Positions 40,384-51,970 of a stretch of 64,000 bases of DNA are shown here, piece after piece (the stretch's first letter is position 1; each line of letters opens with the position of its first letter). The translations under genes were made by a program, and so were the position numbers. This stretch comes from Metaphire vulgaris (taxonomy: Eukaryota > Annelida > Clitellata > Crassiclitellata > Megascolecidae): the NCBI GenBank assembly GCA_018105865.1, contig CM030865.1, forward strand, positions 12,848,613 to 12,912,612, written 5' to 3'. The notes beneath the pieces were generated by a model that saw only the letters and a program-made list of their open reading frames with translations, was not told the DNA's origin and did not search any database.

Positions 40384-43300
40384 ATCACATCACTATGTCA
40401 GATAAAGACTGTTAAAGTGGCACGTTATGTATGTGTGTGTTTGTGTGTGTGTGAGTGCCTACGTATATGCACATATATGATATTATCACTTTGTGTTTAG
40501 ACAGAAGACAACAACTTGGATGATGGATACATACAACTTATCATGGAAGAGCAAGTAGGAACAGCATCTCAGGTGGAAGATCTTAGCACGCTAACGAACA
40601 AGCAGTAGTCACTTCGCCAGCATATATGAGACCTGAGCCTGTGTAACTTTATAATGTAACTCACGTGTATATCATAATATCAAAATTTATTTACCACCTG
40701 TTCATTTCAACATGTAAATTGTAATATTGAAGTCATCAAATTTATTTTCAGAAAAATGTATCAAATTACTTCTTTTACATCAATCAGGGACTGCTGATGT
40801 ATGCCATTCTTTGTCTTCCTCTTGCTCTTTTGCCTTCAACTTTTCAAGTAGTTTCCAGGTTTACTATTTCATTCTTTCTAAATATATGACCTAAAGATCA
40901 ACATCTTCATTTCCGTACGTTAGACGGCAATTTCCTTTGCGTGCGTGCCATCTCAAATATTGTTTTTTTTATTCAGGCCAAGTTATTATCAGCATATTTT
41001 TGGCCTCATCTTCCATGCTTGCCGGGTGGAAGGGGTTTTCCAGTTGGTTCATAGTTTTCAATTTGGTATCAAGATATTGGCATCTTGACATGTAACATAA
41101 TCTACGGTAATTCTTTTTACGTAATTGAGATGCTTTCCACGTGGCTGTTTGCTTTCTCTGTCCTGTGTACAATGTTCTGTTTATAGTGAATCTCTATGTC
41201 AAGTTTTAAAGCAATTTTGAGTTATTGTTTCAGCTGAAACATTAGACGCTGTGGCCTCACATCAGAACTCATTGGATTTTAGGGTGATCCTGGTTCCCCA
41301 GGGCTTCCTATTGCCCATGTGGGCATGTGGCCGATGGCAGCAAAACTCGTGACTCGAGGAGGAATTCTTTCGTTTGCCTGAGGCTTTCAGCATCAAGAGA
41401 AGTTCTTCTCAGAAGTTTTGAACATCTCAACATGTGAAGAGGACAGAGGAAGTCGCTCAATCAGGCAACAAAAGATTAACCAAAGACATGAGTAAGTTTC
41501 CAAACACATCAATTGCACTTTTTACAGAGAGAAGTAGAAATGGTATTGAGAAGATATTGCTGATATGAACAATGGCATTTGACTGAGTGAGTTTCATCAT
41601 TGGTTTTTGGTAAAATGAATGGAAGCTCAGAATAAGCAGAGTCCATTTGAGAATTAACATATTTTGACTTTTTCCCAGGAAAGTTAAAGTGAGTGAAACG
41701 TGGCGATGATCGGCCAGAATCTGTTGCAAAGCATTCAGGAGAACTGTGAAGTGAACGGGTGTCGTTGATTAGATGAATTTTTAGTTTTTATTTGAGTTTT
41801 AATTGATTGAAGCCAACCAGAAAATGATCCAAATGCTGAGTGATCAGTCCATTGCTAATGGCTGTTGTTTGGCTGGACTGTGGCAGATGTCATCGACTGA
41901 TTTTGTGGTTTGTTTTTAGGGCAAACCAGGTCATGCTGGATCCCCTGGATTGTCTGGAAAAGAAGGACTTTCTGGAAGACCTGGACCTAGAGTAAGGATC
42001 TACTGTATTTTGTAAATGATTTATAATTATTTAGCTGTTTCTCAGCAATTTTTAGCCAGTGCCTCTTTATTATCATGTTCAGTTTCAGACATTGAACACT
42101 GCAACTGTTCTCTAACGTCTGTTCTAGAGTTTGTTGTTGGTCCTTTCCTGATATTTCAAAGGCATTCTTTGGTCCTCTTTCATGGGTTAATTTCATTTTC
42201 CTTCTCACTTGTTGTGCTTTTTTAACTGATGGTAATCCAAGAAGATATAACATACTTTTACTTGCTATTTGTTGCCTTAACTGGCCTTGATAGTGCTCGT
42301 TCTTCACAGAATTACAGTCACATGTGCGTATTGGCCCTCATCTTGTTGTCACACATGTTCTTCAACTTCTGTTAATGTCAACTGCTTAGTGAAGAGCATT
42401 CAGCAGTCCTTTGGAAGTGCAGTTGATCTGATTGCACTGGAATGTCCCTAATCCTAGATTATTATCAGTTCAAGATCGTAAAACACATCACATTGCAAAA
42501 TTTTATTTAATGAAATTAAGTTTTTGAGCTTTTCTCTGTAAGTAGTGTTCTCTTTTATGTTGTGATTCATCGTCCTCCTGAGAGTATTTGAAGTGCAGCA
42601 GTGGATTTAAAATACAAATTAGGGCCTCAACCAGAATTGGATATTAGAGGAATTTCCTCAAGATGCAGAGTTCTGTGCTGTGCGTGTGACTTAAATGAAA
42701 GCCAAAGAAGAATCTGAGACGTTGCTTTCATTTGCTGCATCTGTAATTCACTTCTGTCTTGTGAAGATTTCTGCTTTTTTTCTTAGGGTCCAAAAGGACC
42801 GAGTGGCCCCACTGGACAACTGGCAAGCCACTGAATTTATGCATTTGAGTTTCCATTGATACTTTACTTACTTCAAGTGGAAGATTCCATTAATTAAATT
42901 CAATGAGTCATTTTAAGTAAGAAGGAAGTTATTGCATTTGTGAAGAATACAGCAAATCAATTGAATAAGAATTGAATAAGTAGTTGCTTGTTAAATGGGT
43001 ATTTGGTCATTGCTAATAGCTTTCTATTTATTAGTTTATTTACTTATTTAATTCTTGTACTAATTGAGAAGCCATTATACTTTTGTTTTAGGGACCCCCT
43101 GGGCCTCCTGAACCACCGGGTAATGTAAGTATGCTTTTTAATGTTTTTGAAAACATTTTTTCTAATGTCTTCTTAACAAAAAGTTTAAAACAGTATTTGA
43201 GTATTTCAGACTTTGAATGTGGTTTCATTTATAGAAATTTCTTAAACCTGAATGTTGTGAGAAGAGAATTCAAATATGTCTTGCTTAGTGTCCTGATGAT

Positions 43301-43400
43301 GTCATCTTATTGATTATTATTGGTGGTCTTCAGACGTTACACTCAGCTAATGATGTCGCAGTCAAATGACTGACTTCTTTCAGCACATGAAGCATACGAC

Positions 43401-43401
43401 G

Positions 43402-43457
<56 letters not shown>
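43401..43457. repeat. (AAT)n microsatellite
   Basis: Uninterrupted triplets in an intron of collagen copy 1. Comparable tracts are at 49195-49243 and 56176-56216. Confidence 0.95.
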
Positions 43458-43458
<1 letters not shown>

Positions 43459-44354
43459 TCTTATTGATCGTTGGTGGTTACTGAGACACTGTGAAATTTT
43501 TCATTATGTATAATTGCTTTAAGACTTATTGTTATAATTATTTTTGCACATAAAATGTTAATGTATGTAATTAATTACTGATATAAGCTGAACTGGAAAA
43601 TTGTAGGGGAATGGCTACGCAGCAGCCAATGGACACTCAACCTGGATTGGGGTTTTCAGTCGACCGAAAGGACCGGATCCTCTTCTGGTAATTGTTCAGT
43701 TTTTGTTGAATGAATTCACGTCTTTGTACTCATAATACTGAATCCAATCCATCCTGAGTGGATGGATTGGACTATTATGGATGAGTCCAGTCCATCCATA
43801 ATACTGAGTCCATCCAATCAAAGACTGCATTGTTCCATATAAGAAGAAGCAGTAAGGCCTTATTAGTATGTAGCTTTGATGCAACTGATTCCCAATGAAA
43901 CCCAGCCAAGGACTTTTGATCTATTTCAGTCTGAATTCACTCTTTGTCTTAGTGCTATGGAAAGGCAGATTATGAAAAATATCGAAAGAATATTGAAAGA
44001 TTTGACAGATTTTGTGCTTAAGGCATAAGTGCCTATGGATGTCGTATCTAGCTGCCGTAGTGTCATCTTCCTAACTCTCCTGTTTGCTCTTCATTTCAGG
44101 AAGTTGATCCAGGTGTCGCCACTACAGAAGAAAGTGAAATTAAAGAGGCCAAGGTACAGTATGTGGCATTCTCTCCAGTAATTTTCTTTGATTGGTCATA
44201 GAAGCTGAAGAAATAAAGTTTGTCCTATTTGTATTTATTGTATCTCAACTATTATAACCATGTAACAAATCTGTCAGATTCACTGAGTGCTGAGCTAATT
44301 AATGACCAATGTGAGAGTCATTGATTATCATTACAATTCATTGGTAACTTACAG

Positions 44355-45602
44355 GAATCACTGCAAATGACAAGACAATTGATGAAGCTCTCATTGATTC
44401 GGTCAAAGACCCGAGAAGAATGAAGCAGTCGCCGACCAGGACCTGTTGCCATTTGGCTCTTTCTCATCCTGACTTTGAAAGCGATAGATGAGTTTTTATT
44501 TGACGATCGTGGCTTGTGCTAACAGTTGTTACCATTTGTGGCGCCAGAGATCTAATTTGGTTCAGAAATCCCTGTTGTCTGTTGCAGATTCCAGAAACCA
44601 CTTGGTACATTGGTGAGAAGAGAAGAATTTGGTTTGGTGAAGAAATCAGAAATGGATTTCTGGTAAATGTTGAGTTTTTTCATTTACTTTTGACCTTCAG
44701 AACAGTAGAATACTGGAGATTGTCTTAATTCTTCCTGCTTTATTAACACTCTGACTACCGGATCAAAAATTCCCCCAGATGCCAAAGGAAAACATGAGAA
44801 AACTGAGAATGTACCCTTTTGGTAATTTGCTGTTCCTGATGTTTTCAAAAGTAAAAATATGTATGAAATTAATAATTATTTATTTATTTTGCAGTTCACG
44901 TACACAACAGACGCATCTCAGTTTCACTTCCTCCAACTGCTCGGCTCTTCTGCCTTCCAGAACATCACCACCTTTCACTGTTGCAATACGGTTGCGTATT
45001 ACGACTTCAAGCGCCAAATTTTAGAAAAAGGCAGCAATCTTTGCCTCAATGGATGACCAGGAAATTGGCGCTGGTGACGCAGTCATCCGTACCAAGTTCC
45101 AATAGATGAATGCAAGGTAAATAAATGACTACGGTGCTATGTCAGCTCTTTCTTATATTTGTTAGGCATACTTAAACATTCAGCAGTAGGGACATTCTAA
45201 AGGAATTCTAATGTTGGAATTGAATCTCTAGAACTTTCCTCTGATTATGACTCAACATCCGGACACTTTGAGGTGAAGAGTCTCTTTCAGTTAAGACACT
45301 TTACAGTCAATGTGAAGTCCACAGAGAGAGAGAGAGAGGGGAATCTTGCAAAGGAGATTTGCACCAACATCTACATTGAAGAGTGAAGAATAAATAATGT
45401 TGAACATTTATGCAAAAATATTTACCTCCTTTTGTTTTTCTTTGTTTTAGAATCGGATGATGTTTGGGGGCCCCACTGCATTTCAGTTCGCCACAGAAGA
45501 AACAGCGTGCCTTCCGATCGAGGACATTGCCTCCACTGACTTTGGCAAAGATCGAGGGCCAAATAGTTTGGTCTAGAAATTGGACCAGTTTGCTTTGCTT
45601 AA
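44355..45602 (+). pseudogene. COLFI (fibrillar C-propeptide) exons of collagen copy 1
   Basis: Four exons of the fibrillar collagen C-terminal domain. 44895-45116 begins FTYTTDASQFHFLQLLGSSA and QNITTFHCCNTVAYYD, matching the conserved trimerisation region. It then shifts frame near 45020 (KKAAIFASMDDQEIG in +1) and again near 45098 (YQVPIDECK). 45451-45602 has ACLPIEDIASTDFGKDRG followed by a shift into FGLEIGPVCFA and stop, the canonical family ending. Multiple independent shifts within 300 coding bases argue against a working gene unless the assembly is faulty here. Confidence 0.82.
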
Positions 45603-45714
45603 TTTGAAACAAATTCTAAATGTTCTTATTGTAGCTTTCATTAATTGTACCTGCACTCAAATTATGGATAGTTTGGAAGAAATATTTTTCATCATAAACA
45701 CATCATGAGTTATC
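45603..45714. other. 3' flank of collagen copy 1
   Basis: Short AT-rich sequence between the relict stop codon and a LINE tail. No AATAAA in plus orientation is evident before the LINE. Confidence 0.4.
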
Positions 45715-46230
45715 AATCAATCAATCAATTTATTTTGCAGTATTACACATACAGAGATTAAACATACAAAATTAGTTCATTTCTTATCATGTGAAAAATC
45801 ATAATATGTAAAAATATATAGTTAATTTGAGAAATGGGTTGACCAAAGGGTATAAAGCCCGTAAGACGGTCAACCTATTTGGTTGAGGAATTTAGAAGTG
45901 ACAAAATTAAAGGTAAAAGAGTATTTACTATTTAGCTAAGGTACTTAGAAGTGGCATGAATAATAATATAGAAGAGTATAGAAAGTAATAAATAGTTAAG
46001 AGAATCTTGAGGAATTTTAAATCCGTTAAGGAAGTTAATTCTTAACTAATTTACAACTTGTCAGAGACTTGGTTATTGAAAATGAAGCTTTTTAAAGTGA
46101 AAGAAATTGTTAATATTTCTCAGTTCAATAGGCAGGTTGTTCCATAGTCTAGGTCCTGAAAACTTTGTAGTAAGTTTTCTCTTTATTATAATTATTACTA
46201 TTTTACTAAATTATATCTCTAATCTCTTGC
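45715..46230 (-). mobile_element. LINE 3' end (CR1/L2-like), minus strand
   Basis: The minus-strand frame reads KFSGPRLWNNLPIELRNINN and FFHFKKLHFQ then stop, the standard ORF2 terminus. A 3' UTR of about 340 bases leads to a (TTGA)n tail at 45715-45732. It landed immediately downstream of collagen copy 1. Confidence 0.75.
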
Positions 46231-46499
46231 AATATTAGACTAGGAGCAGGGTTTCTACGTAGATTACTATTTCACCATAATGAGTCATTAATTGTAGAAC
46301 CACGATCTATTACGCCACCTCCCTCCCCCCGTCCTCTTCTCAGGCGCAAAAGCGCGACCAATGACTTGTACCAGTTAAGAAGGAGGTACCTCTGAGGGAT
46401 GGGAGGGTGCGGAGGAGGAGTCTCACCTGCTTTGTACGACTACGATCATAGCCTCCTGGGGTAGAGGAGGCTATGCTACGATGGCCTACTATGGTCAAC

Positions 46500-47035
46500 A
46501 GGGCAGCGGCTCGACTGTAGGCGTTTGTTCTGCATAAATGTCGAATTGTGAGAGATTTTGCGTCGAAGACTGAGAGTGTAAATCAAGCGAAAGAGATTCG
46601 ATGGATGTTTACTATTGCTGTTTCTTCTTGCTCATTATGCAACCGTAGTAGAGCAGAAACGATCGAATGTAGGTCGCTAACAGACGTTGCCATTGTCTGT
46701 GCATCGGTTGTCGTTGTTGTTGCACTGGGGGTTGGTCCCGGTTTGGAATGAACTTTTGAATGAATTTGCCGTAATTAACATGGCCTCAGAGCATCGACCG
46801 CCAATATTAATGTTACGAGGAACAGAAGAGTTTGCAATCATTGTTTCTGTGGCCACACAGGCCTATAGCTATGGAAGTATCTAGAACCCAATGGCACCGT
46901 GGCATCCAACTTCAAGCGATGAGCAGTCGACTGTTTGGATTACGTTCTTTGTTTACAGTAAACAGACTCTCTTCTTCTGACTGTCCAATGTTCGACTTCT
47001 GTTGCAGAGAAAGATCGATACGGTGAGTAAAATAG
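46500..47035 (+). other. CpG-rich stretch with possible transcript start
   Basis: GC-rich relative to its surroundings, with open frames of 64-67 codons (46548-46751, 46832-47026) that I do not recognise, ending near a GGTGAGTAAA donor-like site at 47020. It may be a promoter/first exon, or simply unmasked old sequence. Confidence 0.2.
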
Positions 47036-47051
47036 ATCTATTGCAGTAAAA

Positions 47052-47458
47052 GGGGCTGCCCATTAATTATGTCAACAATTTTTGGGCAATTTTGACCCCC
47101 CCCCTTGTCAACAACTGTCAACTTTCACTTGACTTGACACCCCCTTAATTACGTCAAAAACTTTTGACCCCCTCCCCCAAGGTCAATGACAGGTCCCAAT
47201 AACAAGGTTATTATTTTTTGTGGTGATGACCATTTTCCCCTGTTTTGCTCATCGAATGTCAAAATGTGGTGGTGATGACCTTTTTTGCCATGTATTTTTC
47301 CATTGTAGTAATTAAGTAGTATTCCATGAAATTTCCTATTTTTTGATTATTTGTAAAAAGTGAAATTGTTGACGTCAACTTCTCTTGATCCCCCCTGTCC
47401 ACTGTCAAACTTTTTCAAACCCTCCCCTAAATTATTGACGTAATTAATGGACAGCCCC
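47052..47458 (+). mobile_element. GGGGCTGTCC-ended MITE, single copy (407 bp)
   Basis: Starts GGGGCTGCCCATTAATTATG, ends GTAATTAATGGACAGCCCC. Internal inverted pairs CTTGTCAACAACTGTCAAC and TTGTTGACGTCAACTT. This is the clearest full-length single copy, useful as the family reference. No 8-bp target duplication is evident. Confidence 0.85.
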
Positions 47459-47894
47459 TTAGCTAATAATGCAAGTGATTTGTGGGTTAACCAGACATAG
47501 AAATATATATTAAATGAAAGATATCCAATTATTATGATTATTATGTTCGAATAAAAAATAATGTAATATTTATGTTAAGAATCTAAAATATAAAAACTTT
47601 TAGTGTTGCCCTTTTCAATACTGGGCCATTATTTTATAATGCAAGCGGAGTTTGGCCATCTGGTGAATGAAACCAAATTTTACGAAGGCCTCTATTATAA
47701 AATGAAGGCTTTCAAGTTACTATTGAATTATAAATTCTCGCTTTTAAATATTTGTCTAAATATTAACATTGCAGCTTAGCCTATGCAGAAGCGTATTCTT
47801 GTTAGTGCAATACTCTTTGCTCATTGTGACCTAGCTGATTAGTTGTTTTGATGAGTCTCACCACTTTAAAATGCTCGGCGGTAGCGTAAACAGC

Positions 47895-48040
47895 CAGTGG
47901 CGGCTCTAGGATTTGGCAAGTGGGGGGGCCGTTCGGGTGGCAACTTCTAATCATGGGGGCCAACCATTTGTTGTTTAATGTATATAGCATTAAGTATAGG
48001 GTCCCAACTGGGGGCCAGACACTCAATAGGGGGCAGAGGC
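47895..48040 (+). mobile_element. hAT-type MITE (CAGTGGCGG family), right end missing
   Basis: Begins CAGTGGCGGCTCTAGGATTT and follows 53003-53190 through GGGTGGCAACTTCTAATCAT and GGGTCCCAACTGGGGG, but lacks the closing CCGCCACTG. Confidence 0.75.
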
Positions 48041-48733
48041 CAACACTCTCGTGACGAGTTTTCACTTTTCCCTTCAGCTATTTGTCGTTTCTCTGGCACT
48101 TGAAGAGTCAATCATTTCACACACTTTAAAATCTATTTTCATAATGGCTTCGTACAAGTGGCGTTGCACTTACATTCTTCGGAGAAGACAACGACACTCT
48201 ATAACAAAACAAATATTCCACTTCCATTGATGAGTCAATACAAAAAAAACCTACAAATTGTTATTGTAAGTGTAGACCTAACCATCGCAAATAGTCTCGA
48301 CTAATGGGGGACGGTGTAGTCCCCCAACTTTCTGGCTATCGGCTTGTTAAATCATTTCTTCGTTAATTTCATAATGTTTTTAGCCTTTTACACTGGCCAT
48401 TAAGTTTTTTGCCTCATCACAATCCTGTCGCACTGCTCTCACAAATGCGAGAACTTTCGTTCTGTCAGTGAGTGGTTACTAAAGCATAAAGGTAACAAGG
48501 ATCTATTGGAGCAAAAGCTGAGATGAAATGCAGAAAGTTTACTTAGAATGGAAGAAAACAGCGAGACAGGCTTGTGAGAAAAGGCAACAGAAATGGACGA
48601 GTCCTTTTCAGTCGGAAATTGAAAAGCGTTCAAACCAACTGGACAAACAGAGGAGCTCCGCCAATGCCGTCAATAGCACGCAGTGGCAAGATCTTCAAAG
48701 GAATGATTCTGGTCATCTTGACAATGCCCAAAT
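48041..48733. other. stretch with no firm feature
   Basis: A plus frame at 48528-48746 (MQKVYLEWKKTARQACEKRQ...) is lysine/glutamine-rich and ends inside a MITE. The preceding frame from about 48440 has a stop between. It may be a decayed coding exon or chance; no family recognised. Confidence 0.25.
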
Positions 48734-49080
48734 GGGTCGTCCATAAATTACGTCACGCGGTTAGGGGGAGGGGATCCGGCAATTTGTGACGAAGTGTGAC
48801 GACGCGGGTGAGGGTCCCGTAAATGTGACGTCACGCAAAACAAATTTAGGTCAAAATTTAGGTCATGGCCTTTGACCTTTTTTGCTTGTCAGGGATTTTG
48901 GAGAGGAAAAATACAATTATGACCTTTTTTGCTTGTCAAGACTTTTCGGAATACGAAAATGGGAGGGGGGAGGCCCGATGTAACGTCATATTTTAGGGGG
49001 TCCGACGTTTTGTGACGTCGCGTTACGTAAAGGGGGTCAAAAAGTGCCCAATTCGAGTGACGTAATTTATGGACGACCCC
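48734..49080. mobile_element. GGGTCGTCC-ended MITE, 347 bp
   Basis: Starts GGGTCGTCCATAAATTACGT and ends TGACGTAATTTATGGACGAC followed by CCC. Its ends resemble the GGGGCTGTCC family in length and logic (TCCAT-AATTACGTCA) but are distinct. The interior has two direct copies of GACCTTTTTTGCTTGTCA (48868 and 48921) and several GTGACGTCA-type palindromes. Confidence 0.83.
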
Positions 49081-49193
49081 AAAGAGACTAACAAACATTC
49101 TCTCTACCTGTAGTTATATGTGCTCGTAGCCTAGTTACTCACACTCTTCCGTATATGAATTGCATGTTTCCTTTAGGTTACGCGCTAAGAATC

Positions 49194-49194
<1 letters not shown>

Positions 49195-49242
<48 letters not shown>

Positions 49243-49243
49243 G
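49195..49243. repeat. (TAA)n microsatellite at the head of repeat X
   Basis: Triplet tract followed by TAGCGCTATAAAATGTGAGC, the same junction as at 36478, which suggests that the tract and repeat X were copied together. Confidence 0.85.
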
Positions 49244-50010
49244 CGCTATAAAATGTGAGCTCTCTATACAAAATAACATTGTGGCGCCGTATTTTGTACT
49301 CTTAACATTTCATTATAATAATTTATAGTTAATTCCTGTTAGCCCAAATATATTAAAAAATTTATCCGTTAATTATTGTTAACAAGTAGAATTTTTAATT
49401 GAGGAAACTAAAGCGCGAATCTTGTTGTCGTATAATATTAGTGTACTCAATGTAAATTGGTTAAATGTCGAGTCAAGTTCAAACAAAAATAGCAATAGGT
49501 ATAATGTCTTTCTTTTATTTTAGCAAAGTACCATTTCATTTTAAAATTGCTGTTATTTAGAGCAATATAAAATAAATAAAAGCGACTAAAAAATTAGGCG
49601 AATTTCAAAAATAAACTATATATTTATTTCATACCGGACTCAATACAGATAGAACATTTCGCATCTATGGAAATGAAGAAAACAATATTAAGCACTATGT
49701 TGTATAGTATATAACACTTGCAGAAATTAATTAACTAATATTTTTGACTTTATTATTCTTTTTGTATTTTAAAACAAAGCTAAAGATGCGAAATTGAACT
49801 TCTTTTCAAAGTTTTCTAAAACATTATTTTACTTAATGCTAAATAAAGAAGGTACAACGCCATAGATCTAAATATTGTGAGGAACTCTCTACCTGTATAC
49901 AAATTCGCCATTTGAGCAAGAGGGGCACATTGCAACATGCAAATGGCTAAACTGTACAATATTCAACACACGCTTCTTAGAGACTCGTGTGTTATTAACG
50001 AATCAAAGGA
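49225..50010 (+). repeat. repeat X, copy 3 (full length)
   Basis: Collinear with 36480-37255, ending GACTCGTGTGTTATTAACGA. A 36-bp perfect hairpin (50032-50067 with 50080-50115) follows within 25 bases. Confidence 0.8.
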
Positions 50011-50031
50011 ATCTAATATCCCTTAAAGACT

Positions 50032-50115
50032 AATTTCTTTTAACTAATTTTAGCTAATTTAACCACAAAACGTTGCGTTGTGTGGTTAAATTAGCTAAAA
50101 TTAGTTAAAAGAAAT
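50032..50115. repeat. 84-bp perfect hairpin
   Basis: Arms of at least 36 bases (AATTTCTTTTAACTAATTTT outward, its complement inward) around a 12-base loop containing AACGTTGCGT. No element ends or coding content. Locally related to 37305-37325, where the unpaired TAAATTAGTTAATGTTAG occurs. Confidence 0.85.
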
Positions 50116-50429
50116 TGGAATCTCTTTAAATTCAGTTATTTACTCTTTATACTACCCCCGTGGTGTTCCTTCAAATAAGCTTCTTAATTCTTGTTAAGCG
50201 GGCTATATTTAGACACACCAGCTCAACTGATAAAATTTGAATTGCTGAAATATGTAGTAGGTCTCCTGAAAGGATCTATCGGGAAGTAGGTCTACTTCTG
50301 CTCGCGATCATGATGTGATATCTCTGTTTCAGTTCTCTCGTAAATTCAATTTGCAAAGCTCCTCTTTATCATAGTCGAGGCATATGTCCCATCAAACAGC
50401 TGCTCCCCAAGCCTGTTCTATAATTCAGA

Positions 50430-50610
50430 TAGCCGATGCATTGGCATTTAGTCGCCTAGATTAATGCAATTCCCTGGGGTTTTTGTCTTTTGACATCACA
50501 AGATCAATTGAGCAAACACTTCTCAGAGCACAGAAATCCAATACAATCTCCCAGATTTGAACTCGTAGACCCAGTTAGTCAGCTCTTGCATTGGTTTCCT
50601 ACCAAACAAC
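50430..50610 (+). mobile_element. LINE RT C-terminal fragment, plus strand
   Basis: The frame reads FSRLD, stop, CNSLGFL, then SIEQTLLRAQKSN, with SQLLHWFPTKQL in a shifted frame. This corresponds to the SRLDYCNSL...LQ..QN...L..LHWLP block of CR1/L2 elements. Decayed. Confidence 0.55.
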
Positions 50611-51025
50611 TTGTCTTGTCTTCATCCATCCTCGCTACGAGGGTAGACCGCATCATGAATGAGCTTGTTCCACTGTTTTCTGTTGTCTGTCATTCGGTTC
50701 GCCTTTTCCATAATGTTATCAGTCCATCCACTCCTGGGTTTGCATTGTTTTCTTTTACCATCATTTGTGCCAACTGCCTTGTATCATTTCCTTTTCAAAA
50801 CAGACGCCCAGAGCCTGTTTCCCTCGTGATGTGGCCGAGATACGACAGTTCTCTTCTTTTGATGTACTCCGAAAATTCTCTTGTTACGCCTCCCTTCTCT
50901 AATGCCCATTCATTAGTTATTTTCTCTGCACAGGATATAATATTATGCAGAATCTGTCTCAATTCTTTCTTTTCGAACGTCTTGACTCCAGACCCTCCAA
51001 ACCAAACCCAATCCAAACCCTCCAA
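50611..51025 (-). mobile_element. LINE ORF2 C-terminal fragment, minus strand
   Basis: The minus strand gives KKELRQILHNIISCAEKITN, EYIKRRELSYLGHITRETGS and, in another frame, MTDNRKQWNKLIHDAVYPR, a typical RTE/CFDP2-like terminus. Head-to-head with the preceding plus-strand fragment; the 192-codon plus frame across both is an artefact. Confidence 0.6.
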
Positions 51026-51245
51026 ACAAGTAATTGATTATAAAATCTGTCTTTTGCTCTACAAGTAATAAAACCATGTTACACATTGAATCAATTATCT
51101 TAATTTAAACACAGCTCATCCCTCAACAGTGTCGGTTCTGAGGTGGAGCTGGTGGGATGTAGCCTCCAAGATTTCAGTTTTACCCCACAAGTAATAATAG
51201 TAGGAGACCTTTTTGTGTGTCAGATATTTTCAGGGTTCGGATAGA

Positions 51246-51580
51246 CAGACATGTCAAACTGGGGCCCGCGGGCCGCATGCGGCCCTTTACAAGATGCCCA
51301 GCGGCCCGCACAAAGATTTCTACAAATTATAAATGTTTTTTAGACAACACAATTTCTCAAGTCGATTGCTTTTGTGTGATTTTTGGATCGTTTTTGTGTG
51401 ATTTTGTATGCACATTTATGTTTCTTATTTGAAGTAACCAAAAAATGAAGCACCGAATTTAATTAAATATTAAATATATTTCAGTTATTGTAATGTGCAC
51501 AATTAATTGTTGTGTGTGGCCCCATGACAATACCAATGTGAGCCACGCGGCCCTTGGGGACCCTGAGTTTGACATGTCTG
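51246..51580. mobile_element. hAT-type MITE (CAGACATGTCAAACT ends)
   Basis: Left end CAGACATGTCAAACTGGGGC, right end read inward CAGACATGTCAAACTCAGGG. Flanks GGATAGAC and GAGTAGAC agree at 6/8 if read with a one-base shift. The GC-rich GCGGGCCGCATGCGGCCC lies just inside the left end. Confidence 0.75.
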
Positions 51581-51970
51581 GAGTAGACGACCTTTTACAC
51601 TTTTTTTAGAGGTTGGGAAGTTGGCGGTCATTGAATAGGGCATAGCCACCAAATTTTTTCCGGCTAGAACCGCCATTGTCTCTGAGCCTACTAATCTCTC
51701 CACCAGATACTCCACAGGTCCTTAATTTGTTCCTCTTTCTAGTGCAGCCTTTGACGCTAGTAGGTGTTCTTCGGTGTGTAGTCGCATGCTTTGGAATTCA
51801 CTCCCAGCATCACTTCATATGTCTGTTTAGCTTGGCCAAACAGGCATACAAAGTAACCTGATATCCCTCTCGTCGATCAAACTGACCATCCCAGCCTCAC
51901 CTGTCTCTAATTAATTCGGGTTTGATCAAGCCCCAGTTTGGTTTGGTTCGTCATATCTGCTGATGCCTAA

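Larger units (their letters stand above)
39440..40608 (+). other. possible two-exon short reading frame
   Basis: ATG at 39440 reads MELFQAQLTT to a strong donor (ACA followed by GTAAGT) at 39470. A TTGTGTTTAG acceptor at 40500 resumes in the same phase with TEDNNLDDGYIQLIMEEQ and runs to TAG at 40608, 45 residues in all. I recognise no family. Two hAT MITEs occupy the intron. It may be the last exons of an older gene or chance. Confidence 0.25.
41283..45602 (+). pseudogene. fibrillar collagen relic, copy 1 (triple helix end plus COLFI C-propeptide)
   Basis: Intact fibrillar collagens form extracellular fibrils, and the COLFI domain drives trimer assembly. Exons seen: 41283-41360 (GDPGSPGLP then frame loss), 41920-41991 (eight perfect Gly-X-Y triplets with GTAAGG donor), 42787-42822 (GPKGPSGPTGQL), 43092-43124 (GPPGPPEPPGN, one Gly to Glu), 43607-43687 (ends RPKGPDPLL), 44100-44153 (telopeptide-like), 44355-~44520 (TRTCCHLALSHPDFES), 44588-44662 (WYIGEKRRIWFGEEIRNGF), 44895-45116 and 45451-45602. 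Splice sites survive for most exons, but exon 44895 has two frameshifts and a stop, exon 44355 is out of phase, and the C-terminus FGLEIGPVCFA with TAA is reached only after another frameshift. Most of the triple helix is missing. Confidence 0.8.

Noticed and set aside
50490..51068. 192-codon plus-strand frame, the longest non-polycystin frame
   Set aside because: It runs across two LINE fragments in opposite orientation; the informative translations are a plus-strand RT piece and a minus-strand ORF2 tail in other frames.
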